Source of the DNA: Eretmocerus hayati
Lineage: Eukaryota > Arthropoda > Insecta > Hymenoptera > Aphelinidae
Assembly (NCBI GenBank): GCA_029851415.1
Contig: CM056744.1
Span: 86,646,907 to 86,710,906, forward strand
Reading direction: 5' to 3'
DNA length: 64,000 nucleotides
Position 1 is the first letter of the stretch. Each line of letters begins with the position of its first letter. This document shows, in pieces, positions 43,945 through 55,282 of this stretch. The position numbers were made by a program, and so were the translations under genes. The notes under the pieces were generated by a model, which was not told the DNA's origin, did no database searches, and saw only the letters and a list, made by a program, of their open reading frames with translations.

Positions 43945-44888
43945 CATACTTTTAGTTCATATCTAATAATTTAAAATGGACCATGATTCCAAAAATTTAA
44001 TATCAGGCAAAAGCTTTGGATAATCTTTGAAATTTCTCTGGCTGATTATAATGAAGAGATGTGTTCATTCCTGCATAAGTATTGGGATAAGAAGGGCTGT
44101 AGAGTACAAATGGATCAGTAAGGAGTAGAGCGATCAGCCACGGTTGATCCCAAATTATGCTTCTTGTCATGTACAGCAAACCGGTAACTTTGTAATGAAT
44201 GCCAAGTTAGTGGCAAATCAAATTCAGGAGGCTGTATATAGCTTATTGACAACATCAGTATATCTCTATCAATTAATATTCCATAATATTTTACAAGTCA
44301 GAGCTCAATCATGAATAGGGATATCTGCTAATTCTAATCAGTCGAGCGATGCTTCATACTTGTAAGAAACTGAATAATCCTTGAGCCCTCTATGCCTACT
44401 GATACCGCACTAATACTTTGGTATTAGTGTTGCAGAATTGTAAACATCTACACAGAAAGCATTGGAGTGGTGGAATTTAGTTGAAAATGACTGCTAAATT
44501 TTTGTAATGGATGTGTCAATGGTAGAAAGCATCCTCAGGAGTGTAAACGAACCAGCACTTGATACGCATGGAACTATTGCAACTGTTCACAACATAAATG
44601 GTCTATTCGATCACTAATCTGGAGTTCTGAACAATGGCATACTTAATTAACATTTAGGAGAGAGATTGATGTCAGGTACTAATCAAGTGACACACACTGC
44701 AGTGTCTCATGAAATACAATTCATCACTCTTTTAGCACTTGATCAAAACTATCGCTTGATTTTTCCACTGTATACAAAACTTGATTGCGTACTAGAAAAT
44801 TTAGCTCCTCACAGCTATATGACAAAATATAGAACCATCAATCACCTGTCAGTAATTCTACTAGTCTGAACATTTGTTTCAAATACTC
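43945..44888. other. Interior of the insertion, no gene
   Basis: A+T-rich, unique within the window. A small hairpin with ACTAATACTTTGGTATTAGT lies at 44411. No coding motif. Confidence 0.4.
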
Positions 44889-46118
44889 TTCTCAATTGCT
44901 TTGACACTGTTCACAAATTTATCTACAAATTGATGAAGATGAGATTCATCGCAGGATAGATCAAGAACTGAAACACGAAATCACTTCATAACACAAAATA
45001 TCTGCACTGAGCTGCAATCTGCAACAGCATCACATAACGCGGTTGAAGAATCGTAGAGGTTATGGGTATGTAATTTTCGCAGGCCGGCGGGCGAGAGCAT
45101 TGCTTTATGGCCCTTTATACCGTAATCACTGATGATCATTTATTGAAGTACTATTACGTACTCATCATGCGCAAATTAGAGAGATAGCGAGGATCTCTCA
45201 GCATCTCCGGCTGATCGGCTGATGTGCTATATATGTGCTCTGCTTGGCTCTGCTCACAGCTGAGCTCATTAGCTCATCTGTCTCTTTCTATATATATACC
45301 CTGTTCTCTAAATGCTAATGCTCTCCCCTCGATCCTGCGCACAAAGCCGCGTTTGCGTTTACACAATGTTAAATCGCGCATCAGAGCATTCAGAGCCTCG
45401 ACACTAACACAACTATACCAAAGTGTGTCAATGACACGCCTCACACAAAGTTCCCCGACAGAAATCTTGTCTCCGCGCGCCCGAGTGCAATAAAAGCGAA
45501 TAATTCTCAATTGCTTTGACACTGTTCACAAATTTATCTACAAATTGATGAAGATGAGATTCATCGCAGGATAGATCAAGAACTGAAACACGAAATCACT
45601 TCATAACACAAAATATCTGCACTGAGCTGCAATCTGCAACAGCATCACATAACGCGGTTGAAGAATCGTAGAGGTTATGGGTATGTAATTTTCGCAGGCC
45701 GGCGGGCGAGAGCATTGCTTTATGGCCCTTTATACCGTAATCACTGATGATCATTTATTGAAGTACTATTACGTACTCATCATGCGCAAATTAGAGAGAT
45801 AGCGAGGATCTCTCAGCATCTCCGGCTGATCGGCTGATGTGCTATATATGTGCTCTGCTTGGCTCTGCTCACAGCTGAGCTCATTAGCTCATCTGTCTCT
45901 TTCTATATATATACCCTGTTCTCTAAATGCTAATGCTCTCCCCTCGATCCTGCGCACAAAGCCGCGTTTGCGTTTACACAATGTTAAATCGCGCATCAGA
46001 GCATTCAGAGCCTCGACACTAACACAACTATACCAAAGTGTGTCAATGACACGCCTCACACAAAGTTCCCCGACAGAAATCTTGTCTCCGCGCGCCCGAG
46101 TGCAATAAAAGCGAATAA
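44889..46118 (+). repeat. 615-bp tandem direct duplication
   Basis: 44889-45503 and 45504-46118 are head-to-tail copies with no difference that I could see. Each unit has a GC-rich tract (GCAGGCCGGCGGGCGAG), a TATA-like TATATATATACC, and AATAAAAGCGAATAA at the end with a polyadenylation-type hexamer. This promoter-plus-polyA layout is LTR-like, but the units abut directly and lack TG...CA ends. The 89- and 82-codon frames in each unit are simply duplicated and look non-coding. Confidence 0.88.
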
Positions 46119-46573
46119 TAAAAAAGCCATACTGCACGCCTTTCCGAGATAACCATATGGGGGCATGTTGGGTACACTCCGATGTGGGCCTTCTTGAATC
46201 TCAAACCATCTTCGTGTTTTGTACATAAAATCGCTCCAAATCAGAGTTCTGCAACCCTAAACAGCGGATTTTGAAGGTCTTGAGACGAAGAATCGAATGC
46301 GCTAAGGTACGTCAAGATTGGTCGAATAAAAATAAATTGGCACCGGTTCTAGTGAACGCGATTTCCTCGGTGATTTCTTAGCCGTGCAAACACGAAAAAT
46401 GGAAAACTCACTCTATATTTTCTGGAGAACGCAGAAATGATCCGGGGTCGTTAAGAACTAATACGTATTTTCTCATATTTTAACATAACAAACGTAAAAA
46501 AAAATTGCGGGGAGGTCAACGAGCGCCCATTCCTGAGATCGGCATATGGGGGCAAGTTGGGTACACTTACCTT

Positions 46574-46913
46574 ATTTTGGCTTGCAGAAACTCATTATAC
46601 TGTGCCAATCTGATGGAATGAAATGTGGAGAAATCACTGAATTTGTACCAACGACTGATTTGAGAAATGTTCTTGAGGCAGTGATCAATTACCACAGATT
46701 TTCGATATTGACGAGAAAATTTCATCTTGTAGAGTCAAACATTGAGTTTATTGCTGTTAATTTGGTACAGTATTTGCTGATGAAGGTTCCCTTGATGCGA
46801 TCCTATATCGAGCACACTCCACGATATTCAACCCATGCACTTTCCCATGATTAAGCATAATCATTACCATGAGTAATCTTGTAGATTTTTCGTCCTTGAT
46901 GTTTAATATATGT
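46574..46913. other. No identified gene
   Basis: Flank between R copy 1 and the 447-bp palindrome. A plus-strand frame of 102 codons begins inside the R terminus and lacks motifs. Confidence 0.35.
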
Positions 46914-47360
46914 GATGATTATTTGGTCTCATCGATCTTGAAGGACGGTGGGGAATTAAATAAATTCCCAAAATTTCATGAAAGAAATTTTATTGCTACG
47001 TTTCGTCCACTAGGTTTCGTGGACCTCATCAGGCTGCAGGTTTGTTATTCTTTAGATCGTCATGATATTTTTGAACGATCTTATAATAGAGCACAGACAT
47101 AACGTCTGGCTCCTGTCGATACAGGTGAATAGAATCAATTTCTATTTACCTTTATCGACAGGAGCCAGACGTTATGTCTGTGGACTATTATAAGATCGTT
47201 CAAAAATATCATGACGATCTAAAGAATAACAAACCTGCAGCCTGATGAGGTCCACGAAACCTAGTGGACGAAACGTAGCAATAAAATTTCTTTCATGAAA
47301 TTTTGGGAATTCATTTAGTTCCCCACCGTCCTTCAAGATCGATGAGACCAAATAATCATC
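46914..47360. repeat. Near-perfect 447-bp snapback palindrome
   Basis: The sequence folds on itself around a 5-nt loop at 47135-47139, with only a few mismatches across about 220 bp per arm (for example TAAATAAATT versus TAAATGAATT). Outer ends are GATGATTATTTGG and CCAAATAATCATC. It resembles a spacerless hairpin MITE; a transcript would form one long double-stranded stem. Confidence 0.85.
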
Positions 47361-48019
47361 TCATACATAATCATTACGTCGATCGAGTTTTTGTCAAAGT
47401 TCGGAAACGAATGGAATCGTGTATTAGTATCCTGTCGATCTTCTCGTGCATTCGGTGTAAGGAGTAGGTGGTAAATTCTGATCATTGTAATTTTTCCACT
47501 GGCGCATTTATCCATTCCATTTCGGAGGCTCGGCATCCACCTCTATTTTGGTTTTTTTGCCACGGAACAGGAATAATTCCTTAGTTGCTGGCGCGTTTTT
47601 TTGAAAGAGAGCAACCACTGCATTTCGAAATAATCGACAGATTCATTTCAATGTTCGAAAGCGTTGAGCCGGCCGGTTCGCTTGCTCGTCTCCTCGAGTT
47701 TGAAAGCGATGCGTATCGATTTTCGGATCGGTAATGGACCCATGTATTCTCGTCAGGGTTTTCAACGGAACCCATTTTCGATTCCGCTGAATTTTGTTGT
47801 ATTCTATTTGATGAACAATTCAATGAAGATTTTCTACTCTAAGAATCGTAATCTTCATAATATGCCGATTATGGTTTTCAAAGTGAGATTTTGTTGTGAA
47901 ATCGGTCTCTGAATATTACTCAACGGAATAGAAGGAGATTTATAAACGGATTTCGTTAAAAAACCCTGATTTTCTCTAACTACATAGTTTTGGGTTCGGT
48001 CTTCAGCACACGGCCGACG

Positions 48020-48535
48020 CCCCCCCCCCCCCCGGTGGAAGGCTTGGAGATCACCTAGGCTGGTGCTTAAGGGAACCCTCGCTTCTCTATACAGATTTTA
48101 TAGGCCTCATGGCGAGTCATCTCTGAAGGCTGCTTGATTACGATCTCGCAATTGCCTCAGTCGCTGGGAATTGTGGCTGCCGTGGCCATTGAATGGTAGC
48201 TGGCGTCGATAAAGGCCCGGGGTTCTCAAGCCCCTTGCCCTGATACAAATCAGCCTCTTCTGTGGTTCACGGGAGGTGCTTAAACTACACCGAGCATCAC
48301 TTTCATGACCAGACTCCTCTCCATTAGATTCGGACCAGAACCCGAGTACGGTGTCCCGTAATCTGGGACCAGAGAGTCATCACACCCTATAGGACGTGAG
48401 CGCCCCCCTTGTCGTAGAGGGACCAAGGACAGTGTGGCAACTACAGAGTCTCTTCAACGTCCGAATTTTGGCAGAAACCATCTCAGAGTGTCTTATCGAT
48501 ATGACTTAGACCTAGTTTAAATAACCCCGGACGAG
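48020..48535. other. GC-rich block of unknown origin behind a C14 run
   Basis: After 14 C (48020-48033) comes about 500 bp that is clearly more GC-rich than its surroundings, with no open frame of length. It contains AAGGCCCGGGGTTCTCAAGC, GGCTTGGAGATCACC and GGGACCAGAGAG. It may be a non-coding part of a mobile element (for instance a 5' untranslated region) or a structured RNA; I do not recognise it. Confidence 0.4.
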
Positions 48536-48657
48536 AAAGAATCGATTTCTCATCAATTTGTATGATTTCTTAGTCAGGTAAGAGAAAAGTCAGGGAAACA
48601 AAATAGGAGCAAGTTTGGTACACACCCGTGTTGACTCTCATGTTTTGAGATTGATCT

Positions 48658-49595
48658 AAGGTAAGTGTACCCAACTTGCCCCCATATGCCGATCTCGGGA
48701 AAGGGCACTCCTTGGCCTCCCAGCAATTTTTTTTCACGTTTGTTATGTTGAAATATGAGAAAGTAAGTAGTTTGCGTCGACCCCGAATCATTCCTGCGTT
48801 CTCCAGAAAATCTAAAGTGATTTTTCTATTTTTCGTGTTTGCTTAGCTAAGAAAGCACCGAGGGAATTGCGTTCAGTAAAATCGGTGCCAAATTCTTTGA
48901 GTTCAACCAATTTCGACGTACCTTAGCGCATTCGATTCCTTGTTTCAAGGCCTTCAAAATCCATTTTTCAAAATTGCAAATTTTGAATGGAGCTGTTTTA
49001 TGTGCAAAACACGGAGATGATTTGTAAACAAGGATGCCAACATCGGAGTGTACCTAACAAGCCCCCATATGTTTATCTCGGAAGGGCGTGCAGAGCGACT
49101 TTTTCTACCACTCAGAAGGTGTTTATCACGTCAGAATAGGTCAGAAATAGTGTTTCGAACCACCAAAAAGCACCAAATGTGCGTGCACGGCGATAAAAAC
49201 ACTTTATCGCCGATTTCCATCATTTATTTTGGAAGAATTGAGACAGTTCGGCTCCAATTGATCCAAATCCGACGTAGTTAGTGCATTTTGAAGGTCTTTG
49301 AACAAGCTTCAAAATGAGCCAGAGCAATGTTAAATCGTTGAAGTAAACCAAAGTTATTGAGAAAAAGGCTTAATGGGGGCAAGTTGGGTGCACACTTTTG
49401 TAAACTCTCAAAAATCACTTTTTGTGAGAATTCTAACAGTTTAGCCCCAGTTGGTTCGAATTGAATGTACTTTGATTCATTCTAAAGGTCTCAAGGCAAG
49501 CTTTAAAATGAGCTAAGATACGTTGGAAAATATGGAGATGAGCCAAAGTTATTAAGAAAATGGCATAATGGGGGCAAGTTGGGTACACTTACCTT
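48658..49595. mobile_element. Family R element, copy 2 (uninterrupted reference copy)
   Basis: 938 bp bounded by AAGGTAAGTGTACCCAACTT and its complement, with inverted identity for about 28 bp (…GCCCCCAT). The terminal word CCCAACTTGCCCCCAT also recurs inside, near 49050 and 49376, so the element is built of three roughly 390-, 330- and 200-bp modules each bounded by it. No coding capacity; no target duplication resolved. It supplies the empty-site comparison for the DIRS and MITE insertions. Confidence 0.75.
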
Positions 49596-49599
49596 CATT

Positions 49600-50125
49600 C
49601 ACATTTTGCTCAGAAAATCGCTTAAGATACGATTTTTGCAAGTTTGAGATAATAATCCTGGAAATCTTACGACAAAAAATCGAATGCGGTTCAAGGCGCC
49701 GAGATCGGCCGATCCAAAATTTTTTGGTACTAGTTTTACTGAAAAATATTGACTTGAGAAATTCTAGATGCGCAAGTACGAAACATGCAAGAAATCGCTT
49801 CAAATCCTTTGGGGATGCAGGCATCAGTCGTGGGGGTCTAAATCACTTATTTTCTTCATGTTTTACCATGAAAACTATGAAGAAACTTCTGAGATAGTGC
49901 GAATAAACCGCTACCTTTCCTTTCAGCTCGAACCAGAAAATGGCTATTACTTCCACTGATACCAAAAATAGGGCCAAAAACAGCTAATACAACTCGACAT
50001 CAGGCCGTTTGGGACACAAAAATTTTTTCCCACGCCTCAAAATAGCCACATCTCGCAATGGTACATAATGTACTAATGGAATGCGCATTTCTGGGATGGG
50101 TATATGCGGGCATATTGGGCACAGA
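49600..50125. mobile_element. Family R-like fragment, copy 4 (diverged)
   Basis: Shares ordered words with 46190-46573 (AAAAAATCGAATGCG, a TTTTTTGGTACTAGTTTTACTG segment, a terminal GGGTATATGCGGGCATATTGGGCACA) but is strongly diverged. Probably an old truncated copy adjoining copy 2. Confidence 0.45.
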
Positions 50126-51602
50126 ATATGATTATAAGGTACATTCACCTCCTCCCATATTCAACAAGAGGATGCTCTCATCATGTTACTTCATTTGGAC
50201 TATGTTGATCACTGACAAAATATTGGAGCCAGAAATACCTTGTTATGGTGATAGATATTGCTATTTTGATTCCTGATAATTTTGGACTCAGAAGTAGATT
50301 GAGGATTCTGGATTTTACATACTGATGGCGATCATATTCTTGCAATCTCTGTAGATTCTTGTGAGTCATAGATTACGTGCAATTATATCCATCATAACGT
50401 ACTGCAAGCGAAAAAAAATTCACAATTCACGAGGCTGATGCACGTATACCCATTATAGAATCTATTAATTATGGCGAGAAATGTTCTATTGATCTTACCT
50501 GCTGCATTTTTTCACTCGTAGAACCTGGGGACAATTAGTTTCCAGTTTTTTCGAAAAGTCCTGGGTAAAATTATTTTATCAACCATTGGCTGCATTTTAA
50601 TAGCCTAGTCATTGTAATCATTCCCACAACTCGCAGTATAAATTCAAATCTCACTGGTCAAATCATGCATTCATGTAGTTGAATCAACTTTTCCTGAAAT
50701 TCTCAATGCTCAATGAAATCCCGATACCTCAGACATAATCATCGACGTAGTATACCTTTCAAGCTGAAATATTGATGCTAGCACTTTCGAAGCGTTCAAT
50801 CTCGTTATCGAATAACATTCGATATTATTTCTTGATCGACTTCGCTTTCAATGTCAAGTAACGTTAGACGATAGCCTTGCAATTCTCATCGTTCGTTGAT
50901 CCGCGCCAGGCAACAACCTAATGACACTTGGTTGGTGCACTTTTACTCCACCTTTGAATCAACATACTTGATCTTGTCTGGTTGGGATCTGTGAGCTCCA
51001 CATGGATTTTTAATCTCCAGAGTGAGCAGAGGTACTACCTATTTATGGGAATCAACTTACGATTTACTGGAAAAAAATGTGGGTGGAGCGAGCCGGCTTG
51101 AAATTGCTCGGGTCTCGATTCGGGAGCATTGGTCTTGACAAGGAGAATGCGAGTACGTTTGGAATGTTTCCGCCTTGCGAGACAACGAGTGTCTGATCGT
51201 TTTTCTCTTCATTATACAATTCACACATCACACGAAGTTTGCACTACTACATCGATCATTGATTTCGGAATCTGCACTGTCTTTTACTCGCTTTCAACTT
51301 CGTATGGGGTCTCACAGCTTTCCTAAGATCCTTCTACTTTTTGAGTGTCAGTGATTAATGGGATATCATTCGGTCTTCAATCGGTCATGATTGATGATTG
51401 TGAATAGTTATGTATAAGTCTTAAGGGCAATCCAAAAATTTTAACCATCCATACACAACAATCAAGTTTCTCGTGGTATTAGTTCTGGAACAAACATCAA
51501 AGCATCTCATCATCCATCATGGCATTTTCGATTTTAGTAGTCGGATAAAGTTCAGTTGATCTTCCGAAAAATAATGAATAACCACCAAATCTTATTTGTC
51601 AT
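50126..51602. other. No identified feature
   Basis: About 1.5 kb, A+T-rich, without motif-bearing frames or recognised repeats. Confidence 0.4.
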
Positions 51603-52932
51603 ACCGTCAACTGGGATAACTTTGAGATAAAAATCGCATCTCTTCCCTCAAAGCTCGTGTATACCTTACACCAGAATAGCATTGTATATGGGATTAATGG
51701 GAAGCTCACAGTTTCAGCTTTCAATCGCTGTGTTGATGAGGTTTATTTAGCCGTTCATTTGGACATCTGTGGTCGGAGATATGAGCACTAAAAGTCGTGC
51801 CCCAAAGTTCAATCGGTTTGGGGTAACTTTGGCACAGGAATGGTGACTTATCATTCATTCTTCTTTTATTCGTAAACTAGATCGTGCAATGAATTTCCAC
51901 CATCTATAATCACAAGCTGGGTATCGTAGCTTTCCATTGGCCTTTTGTGGAAGTTCATTTGGGTGAATCTGACTTCTATAATGAATTAAAACCACCTTCA
52001 ACATAACGCAGTGTCCTCATCACGGCTATCTCTCAAAAAGAAAAATACCTCCAAAGTCACTTTCTGGCTAAAAATCGCCATAACTCGGCTCCCGTGGTTC
52101 GAAATGAGACGTTGCTCAGCTCAATTTGGAGCTCTTACAAACGGCTACTTAGAAAAAAAACTCTGATGATGGCATAGTTGTTGCAGAATGATGAGAGAAC
52201 ATGGACAAGTGTTCCCAAAGTTACCCCAATGTGCAGGGAAAAAATGTATTCTTCGGGTTTTCTGCTACAGGATTGAAACTGGGTGGGAATAACTCAATGG
52301 AACGATTGATTAGTCTAAATATCTGCACTGACAAGTAAAGTCTAGCTCAGTTACGCCTACAAAGGTCGGAGCCGTAATAATTTTCCCGAGAAACTGTTTG
52401 TTGGATTGAAAATACTTCTGAAAATTTCTGTTTATAAACGAACACATACCTGATGGGGTCTCTCGCGCTGGTGCAAGACGTTGCTCATACGTGACCTCAG
52501 TGGGAGGAACCGGTATTAACATCCCGACTTACTTCGTCCACTACAGTGAGTATCGCCAAAAACCGATGCTCGTGATAATTTTTATTTGATGCACGGTGAA
52601 AATTTGAACAAAAGCTGAAAAATCTGTAGTCATCCTAGGAACAGATCCCCTCAAAGATGCAGTCGCTATCTGGTTCCATTTTGGAAGAAAATGGAAAAGA
52701 TCAGAATTTTTCAATTTTGTAGTTTTTTCGTTTTTTTTTTCTTTCATTTTCAAACTAGTTTTCAATATTTTTCGAGTCAGGAAATTTTTCCGAACCCCAG
52801 AAGTGAGATCTAAAGTAAGCGGGTTAGAACCTGAGAATCATGTGCCTCGCCAATCGCGCGTGATAGCGACTCTTTCATCGGCGGTCTCAAAGTTACTCAC
52901 CTGTCCCAAAGTAACTCCATATGACGGTGGCC
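51603..52932. mobile_element. Putative TIR element with TAACTTTG ends
   Basis: The left end (ACCGTCAACTGGGATAACTT) and the complement of the right end (CCGTCATATGGAGTTACTTT) are similar and inverted. The word GGGGTAACTTTGGCACAGG at 51828 and its complement TTCCCAAAGTTACCCC near 52210 lie inside. Non-coding. The ends resemble the GGGGTGACTTTGG element at 34.1-36.1 kb. Confidence 0.42.
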
Positions 52933-53024
52933 TGAAATCCCAAGTTTCATTGATTCATGTTTAAGGATCTTCGGTCTTATCGGAAGAATCCAATCACGTT
53001 GTGACAATTAGTATATTACTGTAC

Positions 53025-53135
53025 TAGGGGCACGGAAGTTGGATTTCCGTGACTGTGTGATGATAATGCCGAGGCGAAGCCGAGGCATTGATATCACACT
53101 GTCATGGGCATTCCACTTCTCTGCCGAGTGCTGTA
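53025..53135. repeat. Hairpin MITE-like element
   Basis: GTGTGATGATAATGCC and GGCATTGATATCACAC face each other around GAGGCGAAGCCGA, with further imperfect pairing (GGAAGTTGGATTTCC versus the complement of GGCATTCCACTTC) outside. Confidence 0.5.
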
Positions 53136-53678
53136 TACTATTTTTTCTCCTCTCGGCCCGAAAGTACGTCGAAATTTCATTAATTAGTACAAAAATACGC
53201 GTTTAACCTCACTTCTGCATTTGTTTACAATTTTGACTGGGCAGTGGCCGGTCGGGTGTTCAAGCAGACGACCTCGCAGCTTTTACTTACTGCTTTTGCT
53301 GCATAATACTCGTGATGGGATGTACTCGTCCGCCCAACTTTTGCAAAAGCGAGGCGTCAGCCGAGCTTTTACTGGTCGGGGCGGACGTAAGCAGAAAAAT
53401 AAAAATAATGAAGTGAACTGTTTTGTGAGTGAACGCTGAATACTATCATCGCATGATTCAATTTGGGTCTTGATACGAAGTTGTGCTCGCTCATGGCCCT
53501 AAGCTCTTGTCACTGACAATGAATTTTTCGTGTACCTTATCGATTTATGTCATGGGGCATTGGAAATCCTGCTCTACAATCAGCTGCTGAGAGTTTTCTA
53601 TTTGAGCAGCGATATTCGTAAAAAGATACCGCCTGATGTCAAGTATAAGCATACATCATAGATAAACACATCGATGAA

Positions 53679-53702
53679 CATAACCTCGATAGGTTATGTT
53701 TC
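53679..53702. repeat. AACATAACCT palindrome
   Basis: AACATAACCT and AGGTTATGTT around CGAT; near-identical to the hairpin at 20645-20670. Confidence 0.6.
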
Positions 53703-55175
53703 GCATGCATGTCTCATGCGCTCTCTGCACCGCAATGCAGCGCAGGCAGCGAAAGATGCAGCGAAAATCTACGGCCAATCGGAGCGCGCGTTGACTCATG
53801 CCGGCAGCAGAAATCGAGCTTTCGTGACCAAAATGAGGCGCGGAAGGACGTACTTTCGTGCTGGGAGGAGGAAAAATATATTATCAAGTTTGTGAATGAT
53901 GGGTGATGGTAATTGAGATTCTCGATTTTTTAACCTTCAAGGATCGCAGAGACAATATTTCCAGGTCCTAAAATTCTTTATTTGATGAGGTGCTATCCAA
54001 TGTCTCCTAACCTCAACAATATTGTGAGTGCATAGACCATAGACATATAGACATCTTGCAGATCAAAGGGATTCCCGCAGTTCCGTTTCGCCCAAAAACA
54101 CAAACTCTCGTCAAGATAACGCTATTTGGTTTTAACAACTGGAATTACAAGGAGGGAAGATGATCAGATCTTCACTTCGGAGTGATAGAAAAATCGTCGT
54201 GCACGGCTGAAATCGCTATCGCAAGCTGAGTACTTCACTTCAGTTAGGTATTGATGGAAATGAGATCATTTAGCTGTTTTAGGATATTCCTTGATCCTAT
54301 TCTCGCAGATCTTATACAAAATTTCATGAGAGAATTCAAGAATCGAAAAGTCTTTCTCATGGACCGAGCACCATTCGCAAACCAGAGTATAGAAAATCCT
54401 TACAATCTTGAATTACCAAATGACTAGTTTCTTATCTCATCCTGCTGTAAGCGCGATTCGTGAATCATGGTGTGTATGCAGCCGAGAATTCCTTTTCTCG
54501 GCTGGATTATGTGCTTAGCTGTTTCTTTTTCATTTTGCTTTCTTACGCGTAGGTCTTATTTTGAAAATACAAGCACGATATCCAGCATACGAGGAAAAAA
54601 CTCCGGGTCTACTCATTGGGCTGAAGGTGAGAGGTAATTGGTCCCAATAGTCTCCCTGATCGGATCGAATTCGCATCAAATTTGCTGAAAATAACTAGTG
54701 AGTACTGAGATGTATGGATCTTCTCAAGCCTCTAAATCCATGAGCGATCAAAACTTGAACTTTTGGTACGGCGTACATTCATTGGGGAAGGAAAATGACT
54801 CAATGATACCAATAATCTTACCATTGGTCACACACTACTTTATTACCGTAAGAATTATCTATTCTGAAAGACCTCAAGAAAATAACTTATTATCTCGATT
54901 GTCCGTTCATCACTCTTCTCATAGATAAACGATAATCCTGATACTAAATCTGTGCCCAATCAATTCCAAAAAGGATTGTTATCCAAAAGTCCACGTGCAT
55001 CTGTCATAAATGGTGCCAAACCACAAGTGTAAATGCTACCGATGTCTTGATACAGAAAGTGGTTGAGACATGATTGTACAAAGTACGCGTGCACACACAT
55101 ACTTGTTAGCCTTCACCTAGACCTCTCGTTTTCTCGGTGCAAGAGCATGGTGAGAGCAGCCTAAGAGGGGATCGC
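53703..55175. other. No identified gene; upstream flank of the second secreted-protein gene
   Basis: Starts with a ~180-bp GC-richer stretch (two overlapping 65-73 codon frames without motifs), then A+T-rich DNA. No repeat recognised. Confidence 0.35.
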
Positions 55176-55185
55176 TATATAAAAG
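55176..55185 (+). promoter_or_regulatory. TATA box of the Ser/Pro-rich gene
   Basis: TATATAAAAG, a strong consensus match, about 107 bp upstream of the inferred start codon. Transcription would begin near 55205-55210, giving a leader of about 75 nt. Confidence 0.6.
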
Positions 55186-55282
55186 GTTTGACAAGGTCGG
55201 AAATGAAAACAGATAGACTGTATCACTCAAGGTCAAACTACAGATTGTGAGACGAGGGGTCCGTAACCCAAACGCCCACGAG

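Larger units (their letters stand above)
43169..46573. mobile_element. Family R element, copy 1, interrupted by a ~2.6-kb insertion
   Basis: 43169-43538 and about 46119-46573 match, in reverse orientation and in order, the intact R copy at 48658-49595; the break falls after GTTCTGAGTGGTA. Termini are AAGGTCAGTGTACCC and GGGTACACTTACCTT. The insertion contains a hairpin (43536-43944), about 0.95 kb of unique DNA and a 615-bp tandem duplication. Confidence 0.7.

Noticed and set aside
44889..46118. Pair of LTRs of a retrovirus-like element
   Set aside because: The units abut directly, have no TG...CA ends, no primer-binding site or polypurine tract, and no internal coding region.
45224..46137. 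Duplicated 89- and 82-codon frames
   Set aside because: Identical only because the DNA is tandemly duplicated; they lie on both strands of the same segment.
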